This document shows positions 55,341 through 63,758 of a stretch of 64,000 bases of DNA, one piece after another (within the stretch, counting starts at the first letter, position 1; each line of letters begins with the position of its first letter). This DNA comes from Conyzicola nivalis (GTDB taxonomy: Bacteria; Actinomycetota; Actinomycetes; Actinomycetales; Microbacteriaceae). The position numbers and the translations under genes were made by a program. The stretch spans positions 2,453,082 to 2,517,081 of the forward strand of contig NZ_BMGB01000001.1 in NCBI RefSeq assembly GCF_014639655.1, written 5' to 3'. The notes under the pieces were generated by a model. It was not told the origin of the DNA. It saw nothing but the letters and a program-made list of their open reading frames with translations, and searched no databases.

Positions 55341-56221
55341 TGGATGACCTCCTTGAAGATCTGAGAGAGAGACGGGAGTTGGGGAGCGAAGCGCTCGACG
55401 GTGGAGGTGGCGATCGCACGCTGCAGCACGCGCTGGGCGGTGGAGTCGGAGTCGACGTCGAACAGCGCGTAGCCGCCCGCGAAGTCGAGCACGCTCACGC
55501 CGGGTTCGTCGCGCAGCCAGCCGACGTCGCCGCCCACCTGCAGCTCGAACCGCGGGAGGGTGTGCTGGGCGCGCAGCCCCTCGCGCGACCCGCTCGCTCG
55601 GATCTCGCCGTCGGCGATGACGACGAGGTCGTCGCAGAGCCGCTCGACGATGTCGAGCTGGTGCGACGAGAAGATCACCGGCGCACCGGTCGCGGCGAAG
55701 TCCTTGAGCACGTTCAGAACGACCTCGACCGCGATCGGGTCGAGGCCCGAGAACGGCTCGTCGAGCACGAGCACCTCCGGGTCGTGAACGAGCGCGGCCG
55801 CGATCTGCGCGCGCTGCTGGTTGCCGAGCGAGAGGCTTTCGACGGTGTCGTCCATGCGCTCGCCGAGACCGAGCCGCTCCAGCAGGCTCTCGGTGTTGGT
55901 CTTGGCCTGCGCCGGGCTCATTCCGTGCAGCCGGCCGAGGTAGACGATCTGTTCGGCGATCTTCATCTTCGGGTAGAGGCCGCGTTCCTCGGGCATGTAG
56001 CCGAAGCGGGTGCGCTGCTCGGCGGTGAGCGGCGCGCCGTCGAGGGTCACGTTTCCGGAGTCCGCGGCCAGTACGCCGAGGATGACGCGCATGGTCGTGG
56101 TCTTACCGGCGCCGTTGCCGCCGACGAAGCCGGTCATGCGGCCGCCGGCCACCGTGAACGAGACGTCGCGCAGCACGCGGCGCTCGCCGAACGACCGGTT
56201 GATCGAGTGCAGTTCGAGCAT
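55337..56221 (-). CDS. ABC transporter ATP-binding protein (NatA-like, DUF4162 tail)
   Basis: Encodes 294 aa. Walker A GGNGAGKTTTMRVILG, signature LSLGNQQRAQIAAAL, Walker B VLVLDEPFSGLD and switch ISSHQ-type FSSHQLDIVERLCDD are in order, followed by a C-terminal DUF4162 region. It is the first gene of the exporter operon, 63 bp or so from the second response regulator, which may control it. Confidence 0.92.
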   Translation of the reverse strand: MLELHSINRSFGERRVLRDVSFTVAGGRMTGFVGGNGAGKTTTMRVILGVLAADSGNVTLDGAPLTAEQRTRFGYMPEERGLYPKMKIAEQIVYLGRLHGMSPAQAKTNTESLLERLGLGERMDDTVESLSLGNQQRAQIAAALVHDPEVLVLDEPFSGLDPIAVEVVLNVLKDFAATGAPVIFSSHQLDIVERLCDDLVVIADGEIRASGSREGLRAQHTLPRFELQVGGDVGWLRDEPGVSVLDFAGGYALFDVDSDSTAQRVLQRAIATSTVERFAPQLPSLSQIFKEVIQ

Positions 56222-56299
56222 GTGTACCTCCTTGGGTTATTACTCAAGTTACGGGGAGGGACGGCCCCGGGGCATCCGCCTGACGGCGGGTTTATGCCC

Positions 56300-56986
56300 T
56301 CATCCGCGCGGGGGAACCGCCCCGCCGCGCACCGCGATGCCGTTCTCGTAGGCGAACACGACGGCCTGGATGCGGTCGCGCACGCCGAGCTTCGCGAGCA
56401 CGTTCGACACGTGCGTCTTCACGGTGGCCTCGCCGACGAACAGCTCGGCGGCGATCTCGGCGTTCGAGCGACCGAGGGCGATCTGTGCGAGCACCTCGGT
56501 CTCGCGCTCGGTCAGGTCGGGCAGGTCGACCGCGTCGGCACGACCGCTCGGCGGCGGCGGTGTTGCGCGCCCGAACCGCTCGATCACGCGGCGCGTGACG
56601 CTCGGCGAGAGCAACGCGTCGCCGCGGGCCAGCACCTGCACGGCCTCGACGAGGTTCTCGGGGGAGGCCGTCTTCAGCAGGAAGCCGCTCGCCCCCGCGG
56701 TCAACGCGGCGAACAGGTAGTCGTCGCGATCGAAGGTGGTGAGTACGAGCACCTGGCTGGTCACCGACGGGTCGGCGACGATCAGGCCGGTTGCTTCGAG
56801 GCCGTCCATGCCGGGCATCTGCACGTCCATGCAGATCACGTCGGGGTCCAGCTCGTGGGCGAGCCGCACGCCGTCCGCGCCGTTGGCGGCCTCGCCCACG
56901 ACCTCGATGCCCGGTTCGCTGTTGAGGATGATGCGGAAGCCCGCGCGCACGAGCTCCTGGTCGTCGACGAGGAGCACCCGGGTCAT
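56300..56986 (-). CDS. NarL/LuxR-type response regulator (second pair)
   Basis: Encodes 228 aa. The receiver (VLLVDDQELVRAGFRIILNS) has phospho-Asp in DVICMDVQMPGMDG; the helix-turn-helix is LTERETEVLAQIALGRSNAE then IAAELFVGEATVKTHVSNVL. ATG 56986 overlaps its kinase stop (ATGA). It resembles the first pair closely, suggesting duplication. The ABC exporter operon starts about 80 bp downstream and is a likely target. Confidence 0.93.
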   Translation of the reverse strand: MTRVLLVDDQELVRAGFRIILNSEPGIEVVGEAANGADGVRLAHELDPDVICMDVQMPGMDGLEATGLIVADPSVTSQVLVLTTFDRDDYLFAALTAGASGFLLKTASPENLVEAVQVLARGDALLSPSVTRRVIERFGRATPPPPSGRADAVDLPDLTERETEVLAQIALGRSNAEIAAELFVGEATVKTHVSNVLAKLGVRDRIQAVVFAYENGIAVRGGAVPPRG

Positions 56987-58260
56987 GACTCCACCTGCAC
57001 GATGCGGGCGCGCACGAGGTAACCACCGCGGGCACGCGGGCCGACCTCGAGCTGTCCGCCCACCGCGGCAACCCGCTCGCGCATGCCGACGTGGCCGTGA
57101 CCGGGGCCGGCGGAGCGCAGGCCCGTGCCCTGCCCCGTGTCGGTGACCTCGAGCTCGACGCCGGAGTCGAGGTAGCGCAGCCGCACGTCGGCCGTCGCCC
57201 GCGGGCCGGCGTGCTTGCGCACGTTGGTGAGCGCCTCCTGCGTCACGCGGTACAGCGTGAAACCGACCAGGGAGGTTACGGGCCGTGGTTCGCCCACGAC
57301 CTGCAGGGCGGCGGGCACTCCGGCCGCGGTGCACTCCTCGACGAGGTCGCCGAGCTGGTCGAGGCCCCGCGTCGAGGAGCTCTGGCTCGCGTCATCCGAA
57401 TCGCTCTCGCGAAGCGTCGTGAGCAGGCGGTGCAGTTCGTCGACGGCGCTGCGGGCGCTCGACTCGATGGTGGCGAGGGATTCGGATGCCTGGGCCGGGT
57501 CGGTCTGGATGACGCGCCTCGCCGCGCCGGCCTGCACGCCCATGACCGAGACGTGGTGGGCGACGACGTCGTGCAGCTCGCGGGCGATGCGCACCCGGTC
57601 GAGCGCGACGGCCTGCTCGGCGCTGCGTTCGCGCTCGGCGGCGAGTTCCGCCGTGCGGTCCTCGAGTTCGGCACGCTCGCGGGCGCTGCGGAAGGCCGTG
57701 TACCCGAAGTAGTAGGCGCCGCCGAAGTAGAGCAGGTTGGTGAGCACGTTGATCACGGCCCACGACGCGAAGGCGCTGAAGACGCCCGAGCGGGAGAAGC
57801 CGGGAAGCGTGTCGGGGTCGTCGACGGTGAGCACCAGCTGCACGCCGATCCAGACGAACATGCCGATGATGATCAGGATGCGGGTGATGGTGGCCGCGCG
57901 CCGGTGGCGGCTCCAGGCGCCTACCGAGTAGATCGCGATGAACAGCGTGATGCTCGCGAACAGCATCTCGGGCACGTGGAAGGCCGGGGTGAGGAAGAAC
58001 GCGACCGAGACCACCACGGCGACGACCTGGGGGTAGCGGCGGCGCCAGGCGAGGGGCACCGTGAGGGCGGCGATCATGATCGCGCTCAACCACAGGGGCG
58101 CGGGGTGCAGCGTCGGGTCGGCGTCGAGATCGAGGTAGAGCCCGGTGCGGGTGTAGAGCAGGGCGCTCACCGTGGTGCCGACGAAGAGCAGGGCCGCGCC
58201 GATCGCGTCGCGTCGGAACCCCTCGCGCCCCGGGCGGGGTCTCAGCCAGTCGTCGGTCAC
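56983..58260 (-). CDS. Sensor histidine kinase, DesK type (second pair)
   Basis: Encodes 425 aa. About five N-terminal helices (residues 18-170), a coiled coil rich in Glu/Arg, HisKA_3 site RIARELHDVVAHHVSVMGVQ, and HATPase_c with EVTDTGQGTGL and GHGHVGMRERVAAVGGQLEV. It pairs with the overlapping response regulator and the adjacent ABC exporter, an arrangement typical of antibiotic- or lipid-responsive systems. Confidence 0.92.
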   Translation of the reverse strand: MTDDWLRPRPGREGFRRDAIGAALLFVGTTVSALLYTRTGLYLDLDADPTLHPAPLWLSAIMIAALTVPLAWRRRYPQVVAVVVSVAFFLTPAFHVPEMLFASITLFIAIYSVGAWSRHRRAATITRILIIIGMFVWIGVQLVLTVDDPDTLPGFSRSGVFSAFASWAVINVLTNLLYFGGAYYFGYTAFRSARERAELEDRTAELAAERERSAEQAVALDRVRIARELHDVVAHHVSVMGVQAGAARRVIQTDPAQASESLATIESSARSAVDELHRLLTTLRESDSDDASQSSSTRGLDQLGDLVEECTAAGVPAALQVVGEPRPVTSLVGFTLYRVTQEALTNVRKHAGPRATADVRLRYLDSGVELEVTDTGQGTGLRSAGPGHGHVGMRERVAAVGGQLEVGPRARGGYLVRARIVQVES

Positions 58261-58321
58261 GGGTCAACGCTACCGACGGCGGGCGCGGGCGGCATCCGTC
58301 GCGAGGGGGAGCCGCGCCCGG

Positions 58322-58408
58322 CGTACCAAATGCAGGAGATTTCTGCGGGACGGGCCGCGCATCGGCGTCAACCTGTGACTCGACATGATTTCTCCTGCAT
58401 TTGGTACG
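58322..58408. repeat. 87-bp hairpin element, family I, copy 4
   Basis: Arms identical to copies 1 and 2 (58322-58339 and 58391-58408), TGTGACTCG at 58374-58382. The left inner motif is CGGG instead of CGAG, which can still pair with CTCG through a G-U pair. It lies between the kinase start and the 3' end of the DUF6421 gene. Confidence 0.85.
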
Positions 58409-58418
58409 GAACGGAGGG

Positions 58419-59801
58419 CTACGCGTCGGCCGTGATGCCCGCCGTCGACTCGATGACCGCCGCCATCTTCTTGCTCAGCGCTTCGTAGAACATCGACAGG
58501 GGAAACTCGTCGTCCATCACGGCGTCGGTCAACCCGCGCGGCGGACCGTCGAGCGGCAGCTCGCGCACGGCCCAGCGCGAGGCCGGGTGGGGCGTGAGCG
58601 TCGTCGAGACCAGGTCGTAGGCCGCGAGCCAATGCGCCGTCTTCGGCCGGTCGATGCTCTTCCAGTAGAGGTCGTTGATCTCATCGGAGAGCGCGATGAC
58701 GACGTCCTGGACGTCGTCCCAGTCGATCGTGAGCGCGGTGTCGGTCCAGTGCAGGACGTGGTGCTGGTGCATCCACGCGAACAGCAGCTGACCGCCGAGC
58801 CCGTCGTAGTTGCGCACGCGGCTGCCGGTAATCGCGAACCGGAAGATCCGGTCGAAGATCACGGCGTACTGCACGAGCTTCGCGCGGTCGTGGGCCACGT
58901 CGGTCGCTTCCTCCGCGCGCTCGATGCGCACCGCCTCGCGGAACGCAGTCAGGTCGCACCGCAGCTCCTCCAGCGAGTAGAGGAAATACGGCATGCGCTG
59001 CTTGATCATGAACGGGTCGAACGGCAGGTCGCCGCGCATGTGCGTGCGGTCGTGAATGAGATCCCACATGACGAACGTCTGCTCGGTCAGCGTCTGGTCG
59101 TCGAGCAGCCGCAACGCGTCATCCGGAAGTTCGAGCTTCGTGATTTCGGATGCCGCGCGAACGACCCGACGGAACCTGGCGGCCTCGCGGTCGGCGAAGA
59201 TGGCACCCCACGTGAAGGTCGGTACCTCGCGCATCGCGACGCTCTCGGGGAAGAGCACGGCCGAGTTGGTGTCGTAGCCGGCGGTGAAATCGATGAAGCG
59301 CACGGGAACGAACAGCTTGTTCGAGTAATCGCCCGCCTCGAGCTCGGCCACGAACTCGGGCCAGATCACCTCGATCAGCACGGCCTCGACGAGGCGGCTC
59401 GTCGACCCGTTCTGCGTGTACATCGGGAAGACGACCAGGTGGCGCAGGCCGTCGACGCGGTCGAGCTGCGGCCGGAAGGCCTGCAGCGAGTCGAGGAAGT
59501 CGGGCACACCGAAGCCCTCGGCCGCCCAGCGCTCGAAGTCCCGCGAGACGGCCTCGAGGTAGGCGGCGTCGTGCGGCAGCGCGTTTCGGAAATTCAGGAC
59601 CTCGCGCGCGATCGTCTCGGCGAAGCCGCGGGCCGCCGGGTGGTCGGCCGCCTCGGGAACGCTGCCATCCTGAATTTGCAGAGCCTGAAGCGCGGATGCC
59701 GCGGCCTTGATGTTCAGCCACGCGGCGCTCTCGGCGAGCGAGCGGTCCTCCACGACCTCGGGTTCTCCGACGATTGCTTCTGACATCGTGGTGTGGGACA
59801 T
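58419..59801 (-). CDS. DUF6421 family protein, unknown
   Basis: Encodes 460 aa. No signal peptide or membrane segment is apparent, so it is cytoplasmic. Segments such as NFRNALPHDAAYLEAVSRDF, MWDLIHDRTHMRGDLPFDPF and FAWMHQHHVLHWTDTAL are His/Trp/Asp-rich and look like a buried, possibly metal- or cofactor-binding core. From memory it matches the DUF6421 family of actinobacteria; no function is known to me. ATG 59801 has GGAGG eight bases upstream. It is divergent from the AlkD-like gene. Confidence 0.75.
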   Translation of the reverse strand: MSHTTMSEAIVGEPEVVEDRSLAESAAWLNIKAAASALQALQIQDGSVPEAADHPAARGFAETIAREVLNFRNALPHDAAYLEAVSRDFERWAAEGFGVPDFLDSLQAFRPQLDRVDGLRHLVVFPMYTQNGSTSRLVEAVLIEVIWPEFVAELEAGDYSNKLFVPVRFIDFTAGYDTNSAVLFPESVAMREVPTFTWGAIFADREAARFRRVVRAASEITKLELPDDALRLLDDQTLTEQTFVMWDLIHDRTHMRGDLPFDPFMIKQRMPYFLYSLEELRCDLTAFREAVRIERAEEATDVAHDRAKLVQYAVIFDRIFRFAITGSRVRNYDGLGGQLLFAWMHQHHVLHWTDTALTIDWDDVQDVVIALSDEINDLYWKSIDRPKTAHWLAAYDLVSTTLTPHPASRWAVRELPLDGPPRGLTDAVMDDEFPLSMFYEALSKKMAAVIESTAGITADA

Positions 59802-59984
59802 GGGTGAACCTCCGATCCGCGTGAGCGAGTGTCTGGGGCGCACGGATGGAGCGCCTCGATCGAGCCTATCGACGGGTCAACCGCGGTTGGTTGTGTCTCG
59901 CGCGGGAAAGTTGCACCCGGAGGGCCGGTTGACGCAAGAATCCGTCATCCCGCGGGTGTCGCGCCCTGCGCCTACACTCGGGGG

Positions 59985-60710
59985 ATGTCCAGCGCGCGAG
60001 AACTCGAAGACGCGCTCGCCGCGGTGGCGAACCCCGACCAGGCTCGCGAGCTGCAGCGGTTCTTCAAGACCCGAAAGGGCCAGTACGGCGCGGGCGACGT
60101 ATTCATCGGCGTGCGCGTTCCCGAGGTGCGCCAGATCGCCAAGCGGTTCGCCGACCTGTCGCCCGCCGACCTGAACGACCTGCTCGACAGCGCCGTGCAC
60201 GAGCACCGGTTCGCCGCGCTCGCGGTGATGGTCGCGCAGTTCCAGGCGGCGAGCAAGGCGGGCGACGAGGGGGAGCGGGAACGCCTCGTCGAGTTCTACC
60301 TGTCGGCCATGCGCCGCGGACGGATCAACAACTGGGACCTCGTCGATTCGTCGGCCGAGTACATCCTCGGCGAGTACCTCTACGACAAGCCGCGCGACCA
60401 GCTCGCCCGCCTCGCGAAGAGCGGCATCGTCTGGCAGCGGCGCATCGCGATTCTGTCGACGTTCGCCTTCATCAAGCACGGCGACGCCTCGACGACGCTC
60501 GAGGTGGCGGAGGTGCTGCTCGAGGACCAGCACGACCTGATCCAGAAAGCCGTCGGCTGGATGCTGCGAGAGGTCGGCAAGAGAGTGGACCGCGAGCTGC
60601 TGGTCGGGTTCATAGAGACGAACGCGAAGCGGATGTCGCGTGTGACGCTCGGTTATGCCACCGAGCATTTCGAGCACAGCGAGCGCGTCTACTACCGCTC
60701 GCTCAACTAG
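59985..60710 (+). CDS. DNA alkylation repair protein (AlkD-like)
   Basis: Encodes 241 aa of all-helical HEAT-like repeats. Typical segments are GVRVPEVRQIAKRFADLSPA, HEHRFAALAVMVAQ, INNWDLVDSSAEYILGEYLY and VGWMLREVGKRVDRELLVGF, with the Trp-Asp pair (NNWDLVD) used by AlkD glycosylases that excise N3/N7-alkylated bases. ATG 59985 is taken as start. A hairpin lies 33 bp after its stop. Confidence 0.88.
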   Translation: MSSARELEDALAAVANPDQARELQRFFKTRKGQYGAGDVFIGVRVPEVRQIAKRFADLSPADLNDLLDSAVHEHRFAALAVMVAQFQAASKAGDEGERERLVEFYLSAMRRGRINNWDLVDSSAEYILGEYLYDKPRDQLARLAKSGIVWQRRIAILSTFAFIKHGDASTTLEVAEVLLEDQHDLIQKAVGWMLREVGKRVDRELLVGFIETNAKRMSRVTLGYATEHFEHSERVYYRSLN

Positions 60711-60742
60711 CTCTCAACCTGCCCTACCCGCAGCCGACGCGA

Positions 60743-60786
60743 TTCCGGCGAAATGAGGGCGCCGCGGGCGCCTCATTCCGCCGGAA
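60743..60786. terminator. Hairpin after the AlkD-like gene
   Basis: TTCCGGCGAAATGAGG and CCTCATTCCGCCGGAA pair with one mismatch, and GCGCC/GGCGC extend the stem inward. It lies between two plus-strand genes. No T-run; could be a terminator or another palindromic repeat. Confidence 0.45.
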
Positions 60787-60832
60787 ACGGCTCGGGAAGA
60801 GGCAGGCGGGGGTTGTACGCGATACTTGACGG

Positions 60833-61753
60833 GTGTCGGGGGTATTGGTCGGGTTCGCCATTATCGGCGCCGTGATCCTCATCGGATACGTCGTCGGTCG
60901 CGCCGGCGTGCTCGGCGACCACGCCCCCTTCGTGATCAGCCGCATCGTGTTCTTCGTGCTCTCGCCCGCCCTGCTCTTCACCGTGCTAGCCGACGCCGAC
61001 ATCCACCAGCTGTTCTCGTCGATGCTCGCGGTCTCGGCGATCGCCGCGCTGCTGGCGTGCCTGCTGTTTTTGGGCGTCGCGCTGCTCGTCTTCCGCCGAA
61101 AGCTCCCCGAGGCGATCATCGGCTCCGTGTCATCCGGATACGTCAACGCGAACAACATCGGCATTCCGGTCGCGTTCTACGTGCTCGGCGACACCGCCCT
61201 GTCGGCGCCGGTCATCCTGCTGCAGTTGCTCGTGCTCACGCCCATCACGCTCACCATCCTCGACATCACCACCAGCGGAACGACCTCGGTCAAGCGCATC
61301 ATCATGACGCCGCTGACCAACCCGGTAATCATCGGGTCGGCCCTCGGCGTCATCGTCTCGGCGACCGGACTCGACGTGCCCGATGCGGTCATGGAGCCGT
61401 TCCGCATCGTGGGGGCCGCCGCCGTTCCCCTCGTGCTCATCGGGTTCGGCATGTCGCTGCACGGTCAGAGGCTGCTCGCTCCCGGGTCCGGGCGGCGCGA
61501 CATCCTGCTGGCGTCGGCCATCAAGCTCGCGCTCATGCCGATCATCGCCTGGGTTTTCGGGCGGTTCGTCTTCGGGCTCGACCACGACCAGCTGTTCGCG
61601 GCCGTGGTTCTCGCCGGCCTGCCGACCGCCCAGAACGTCTTCGTTTACGCGCAGCGGTACGAGCGCGGGGTCACCCTGGCGCGCGACACGGTGCTGATCA
61701 CGACGGTGGGTTCGGTGCCGGTGCTCGTTCTCGTGGCCTTGCTGCTCAAATAG
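60833..61753 (+). CDS. AEC family transporter (auxin-efflux-carrier superfamily)
   Basis: Encodes 306 aa with about ten helices in two repeats. Recognisable are ISRIVFFVLSPALLFTVLAD, SSGYVNANNIGIPVAFYVLG and LAGLPTAQNVFVYAQRYERG. Family members carry malate, malonate or amino-acid-like anions; the substrate is not known. GTG 60833 is the start. Monocistronic. Confidence 0.88.
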   Translation: MSGVLVGFAIIGAVILIGYVVGRAGVLGDHAPFVISRIVFFVLSPALLFTVLADADIHQLFSSMLAVSAIAALLACLLFLGVALLVFRRKLPEAIIGSVSSGYVNANNIGIPVAFYVLGDTALSAPVILLQLLVLTPITLTILDITTSGTTSVKRIIMTPLTNPVIIGSALGVIVSATGLDVPDAVMEPFRIVGAAAVPLVLIGFGMSLHGQRLLAPGSGRRDILLASAIKLALMPIIAWVFGRFVFGLDHDQLFAAVVLAGLPTAQNVFVYAQRYERGVTLARDTVLITTVGSVPVLVLVALLLK

Positions 61754-61971
61754 GCGCGGCGTGTCGGTATTCCCCGGCTGTCGCTATCGAGGTCGGCGGC
61801 ACCTTAGTATTGACGGCAGAACCGCCGCTTAGCGAGTGTTTGTAACAAAATACGGTGTTCTGACTACCGGTCGACACCAGCTGTACCCCTTTTGCGCGAG
61901 CAACTATCAAAGAATTGGCTAAAGTTGCCATGTGTTCGATTCCATGCGTCCCCCAGTTGTGCAGGTGAGTG

Positions 61972-62817
61972 ATGTCCGTTAGCGCGACTGATGAGTTGGC
62001 AGCCTGGAAGGCGGCCGCGGTAGCCCGTGGCTACTCGTACCAATCCCACATCCGCGGCCCGCTGCTGCGTGGACTGCTCTTCCGCACCGGCGACAGCGTC
62101 GTGGCGACCTCCCTCGTGAGCGCGCTGCAGGCCTCGACCCCCTTCTTCGCCGGCAGCGTGAACGGCCGCTACAAGATCGACGAGCAGGATTCGCGCAGCG
62201 TCTCCTCCTCTTTCGTCGCCATTCCGCTCGCCCGCAAGGTGCCGAACGCCGTTCTGCTCGGCGAGGGTGTCGACGTGCTCCGCTCCGCCGGTATCGCGCT
62301 GCAGAGCCGCCAGAAGCTCTCGATCGACGACCACTTCGAGGGTCCCTTCACGCTGTACAGCCACGGCGGCCACGAGCGCGAGGCGCTCGAGATCTTCACG
62401 CCCGAGTTCCTGGGCCTCCTCACCGAGACCACCGACGGCTGCGACGTCGAGCTCATCGACACGTGGATGTTCGTCTACAGCCGCCCCGGACGCTTCGGCT
62501 CCGAAGAGGCCCTGCAGAACGTCGAGCGCATCACCAAGCACGTGAAGCTCAACGTGCTGCCGTACATCGAGCCGGAGACGCCCGTCGGCTCGCCGTTGGC
62601 TGAGCCGTACGAGGCGCCGACAGAAGATGCGGATGCCGCGGCTCGACTCGCGGCGCGCGAGGAGCGCGAGGCCCGTGCCGGGGCGATTGCCACCGGTCGC
62701 CGCACCCTCGACGCCCGCAACCGTGAGATCGGCCGCCTCGTCGGAGTGGGCATCGGCTCGTTCCTGCTCGGTGCCGCCGCCTGGTGGGCGCTCGGCGAGA
62801 CGCTGCTTTCGGTCTAG
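61972..62817 (+). CDS. Conserved-type protein of unknown function with C-terminal membrane anchor
   Basis: Encodes 281 aa. Residues 1 to about 205 are a soluble alpha/beta-like domain (GYSYQSHIRGPLLRGLLFRT, FEGPFTLYSHGGHEREALEI, CDVELIDTWMFVYSRPGRFG). Next come an acidic/Ala-rich charged linker and a final hydrophobic helix (IGRLVGVGIGSFLLGAAAWW), giving a tail-anchored layout. AGGTGA lies four bases before ATG 61972; GTG 61969 is an alternative. The 218-bp upstream gap is less GC-rich and presumably holds its promoter. Family not recognised. Confidence 0.65.
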   Translation: MSVSATDELAAWKAAAVARGYSYQSHIRGPLLRGLLFRTGDSVVATSLVSALQASTPFFAGSVNGRYKIDEQDSRSVSSSFVAIPLARKVPNAVLLGEGVDVLRSAGIALQSRQKLSIDDHFEGPFTLYSHGGHEREALEIFTPEFLGLLTETTDGCDVELIDTWMFVYSRPGRFGSEEALQNVERITKHVKLNVLPYIEPETPVGSPLAEPYEAPTEDADAAARLAAREEREARAGAIATGRRTLDARNREIGRLVGVGIGSFLLGAAAWWALGETLLSV

Positions 62818-62847
62818 CCCGGCACCGCGGGCGGCCCGCCCGCGGTC

Positions 62848-63681
62848 TCAGCCGACGTCGTCGGGGTTCGAGCCGGTGCGTTCGCCGGTCTCGAGCGCCG
62901 CGATGGCGGCGAGGTCCGTCTCATCCAACTCGAAATCGAAGACCCGCGAGTTCTCGCGGATGCGTTCGATCGAGTTGGACTTGGGGATCACGACCAGGCC
63001 CTGCTGAACGTGCCAGCGCAGCACGACCTGTGCGCTCGACCTGCCGTGCTTCTCGCCGATCGCCTCGAGCGTCGGCTCGCCGAGCACGCGGCCGCGGGCC
63101 AGCGGCGACCACGACTCGGTCACGATGCCGTGACCGGCGTCGAAGTCGCGCAGCTCGCGCTGCTGCAGCCACGGCTGGATCTCGACCTGGTTGATCACCG
63201 GTGTTTCGACCGAGTGGGCGATCAGGTTCTCGAGGTGCGCGGCCGTGAAGTTGCTGACCCCGATCGAGCGGGCCCGGCCGTCGCGCTTCAGCGTCTCGAG
63301 CGCGCGCCAGGTCTCGAGGTATTTGTTCTGCTTCGGCGCTGGCCAGTGGATCAGGTAGAGGTCGACGTAGTCCATGCCGAGCAGCTCGAGGCTCGCGTCG
63401 AAGGCGCGCAGGGTCTCGTCGTAGCCGTGGTCGTCGTTCCACACCTTGGTCGTGACGAAGAGCTCGTCGCGCGGGATTCCCGAAGCCCGCACACCCGCGC
63501 CCACGCCGGCCTCGTTGAAGTACAGCTTGGCGGTGTCGACGTGACGGTAGCCGGCATCGATGGCGCCCTCGACGATTCGGGCGGCCGTGTCATCCTCGAC
63601 CTTGTACACCCCCAGTCCCAGCTGCGGGATCCGACGCCCGTCGGCGAGCGTGATCAACGGTGAGAACGGGGGAGTCGTCAT
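62848..63681 (-). CDS. Aldo/keto reductase (2,5-diketo-gluconate-reductase-like)
   Basis: Encodes 277 aa of TIM barrel. The catalytic tetrad Asp-Tyr-Lys-His is visible in YRHVDTAKLYFNEAGVG, TTKVWND and LIHWPAP. NADPH-binding end: VVIPKSNSIERIRENSRVF. It belongs to the AKR5-like group reducing aldehydes and ketones. ATG 63681 (MTTPPFSP) is preferred over an upstream in-frame start. Convergent with the tail-anchored gene and divergent from the DUF4287 gene. Confidence 0.92.
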   Translation of the reverse strand: MTTPPFSPLITLADGRRIPQLGLGVYKVEDDTAARIVEGAIDAGYRHVDTAKLYFNEAGVGAGVRASGIPRDELFVTTKVWNDDHGYDETLRAFDASLELLGMDYVDLYLIHWPAPKQNKYLETWRALETLKRDGRARSIGVSNFTAAHLENLIAHSVETPVINQVEIQPWLQQRELRDFDAGHGIVTESWSPLARGRVLGEPTLEAIGEKHGRSSAQVVLRWHVQQGLVVIPKSNSIERIRENSRVFDFELDETDLAAIAALETGERTGSNPDDVG

Positions 63682-63758
63682 GGTTCCAGTATTGCGGGTG
63701 TTTATCCGCGACGGCATGGCGGTACATTGTTGCCACCACCTGCAGACGGGAGACCAGC

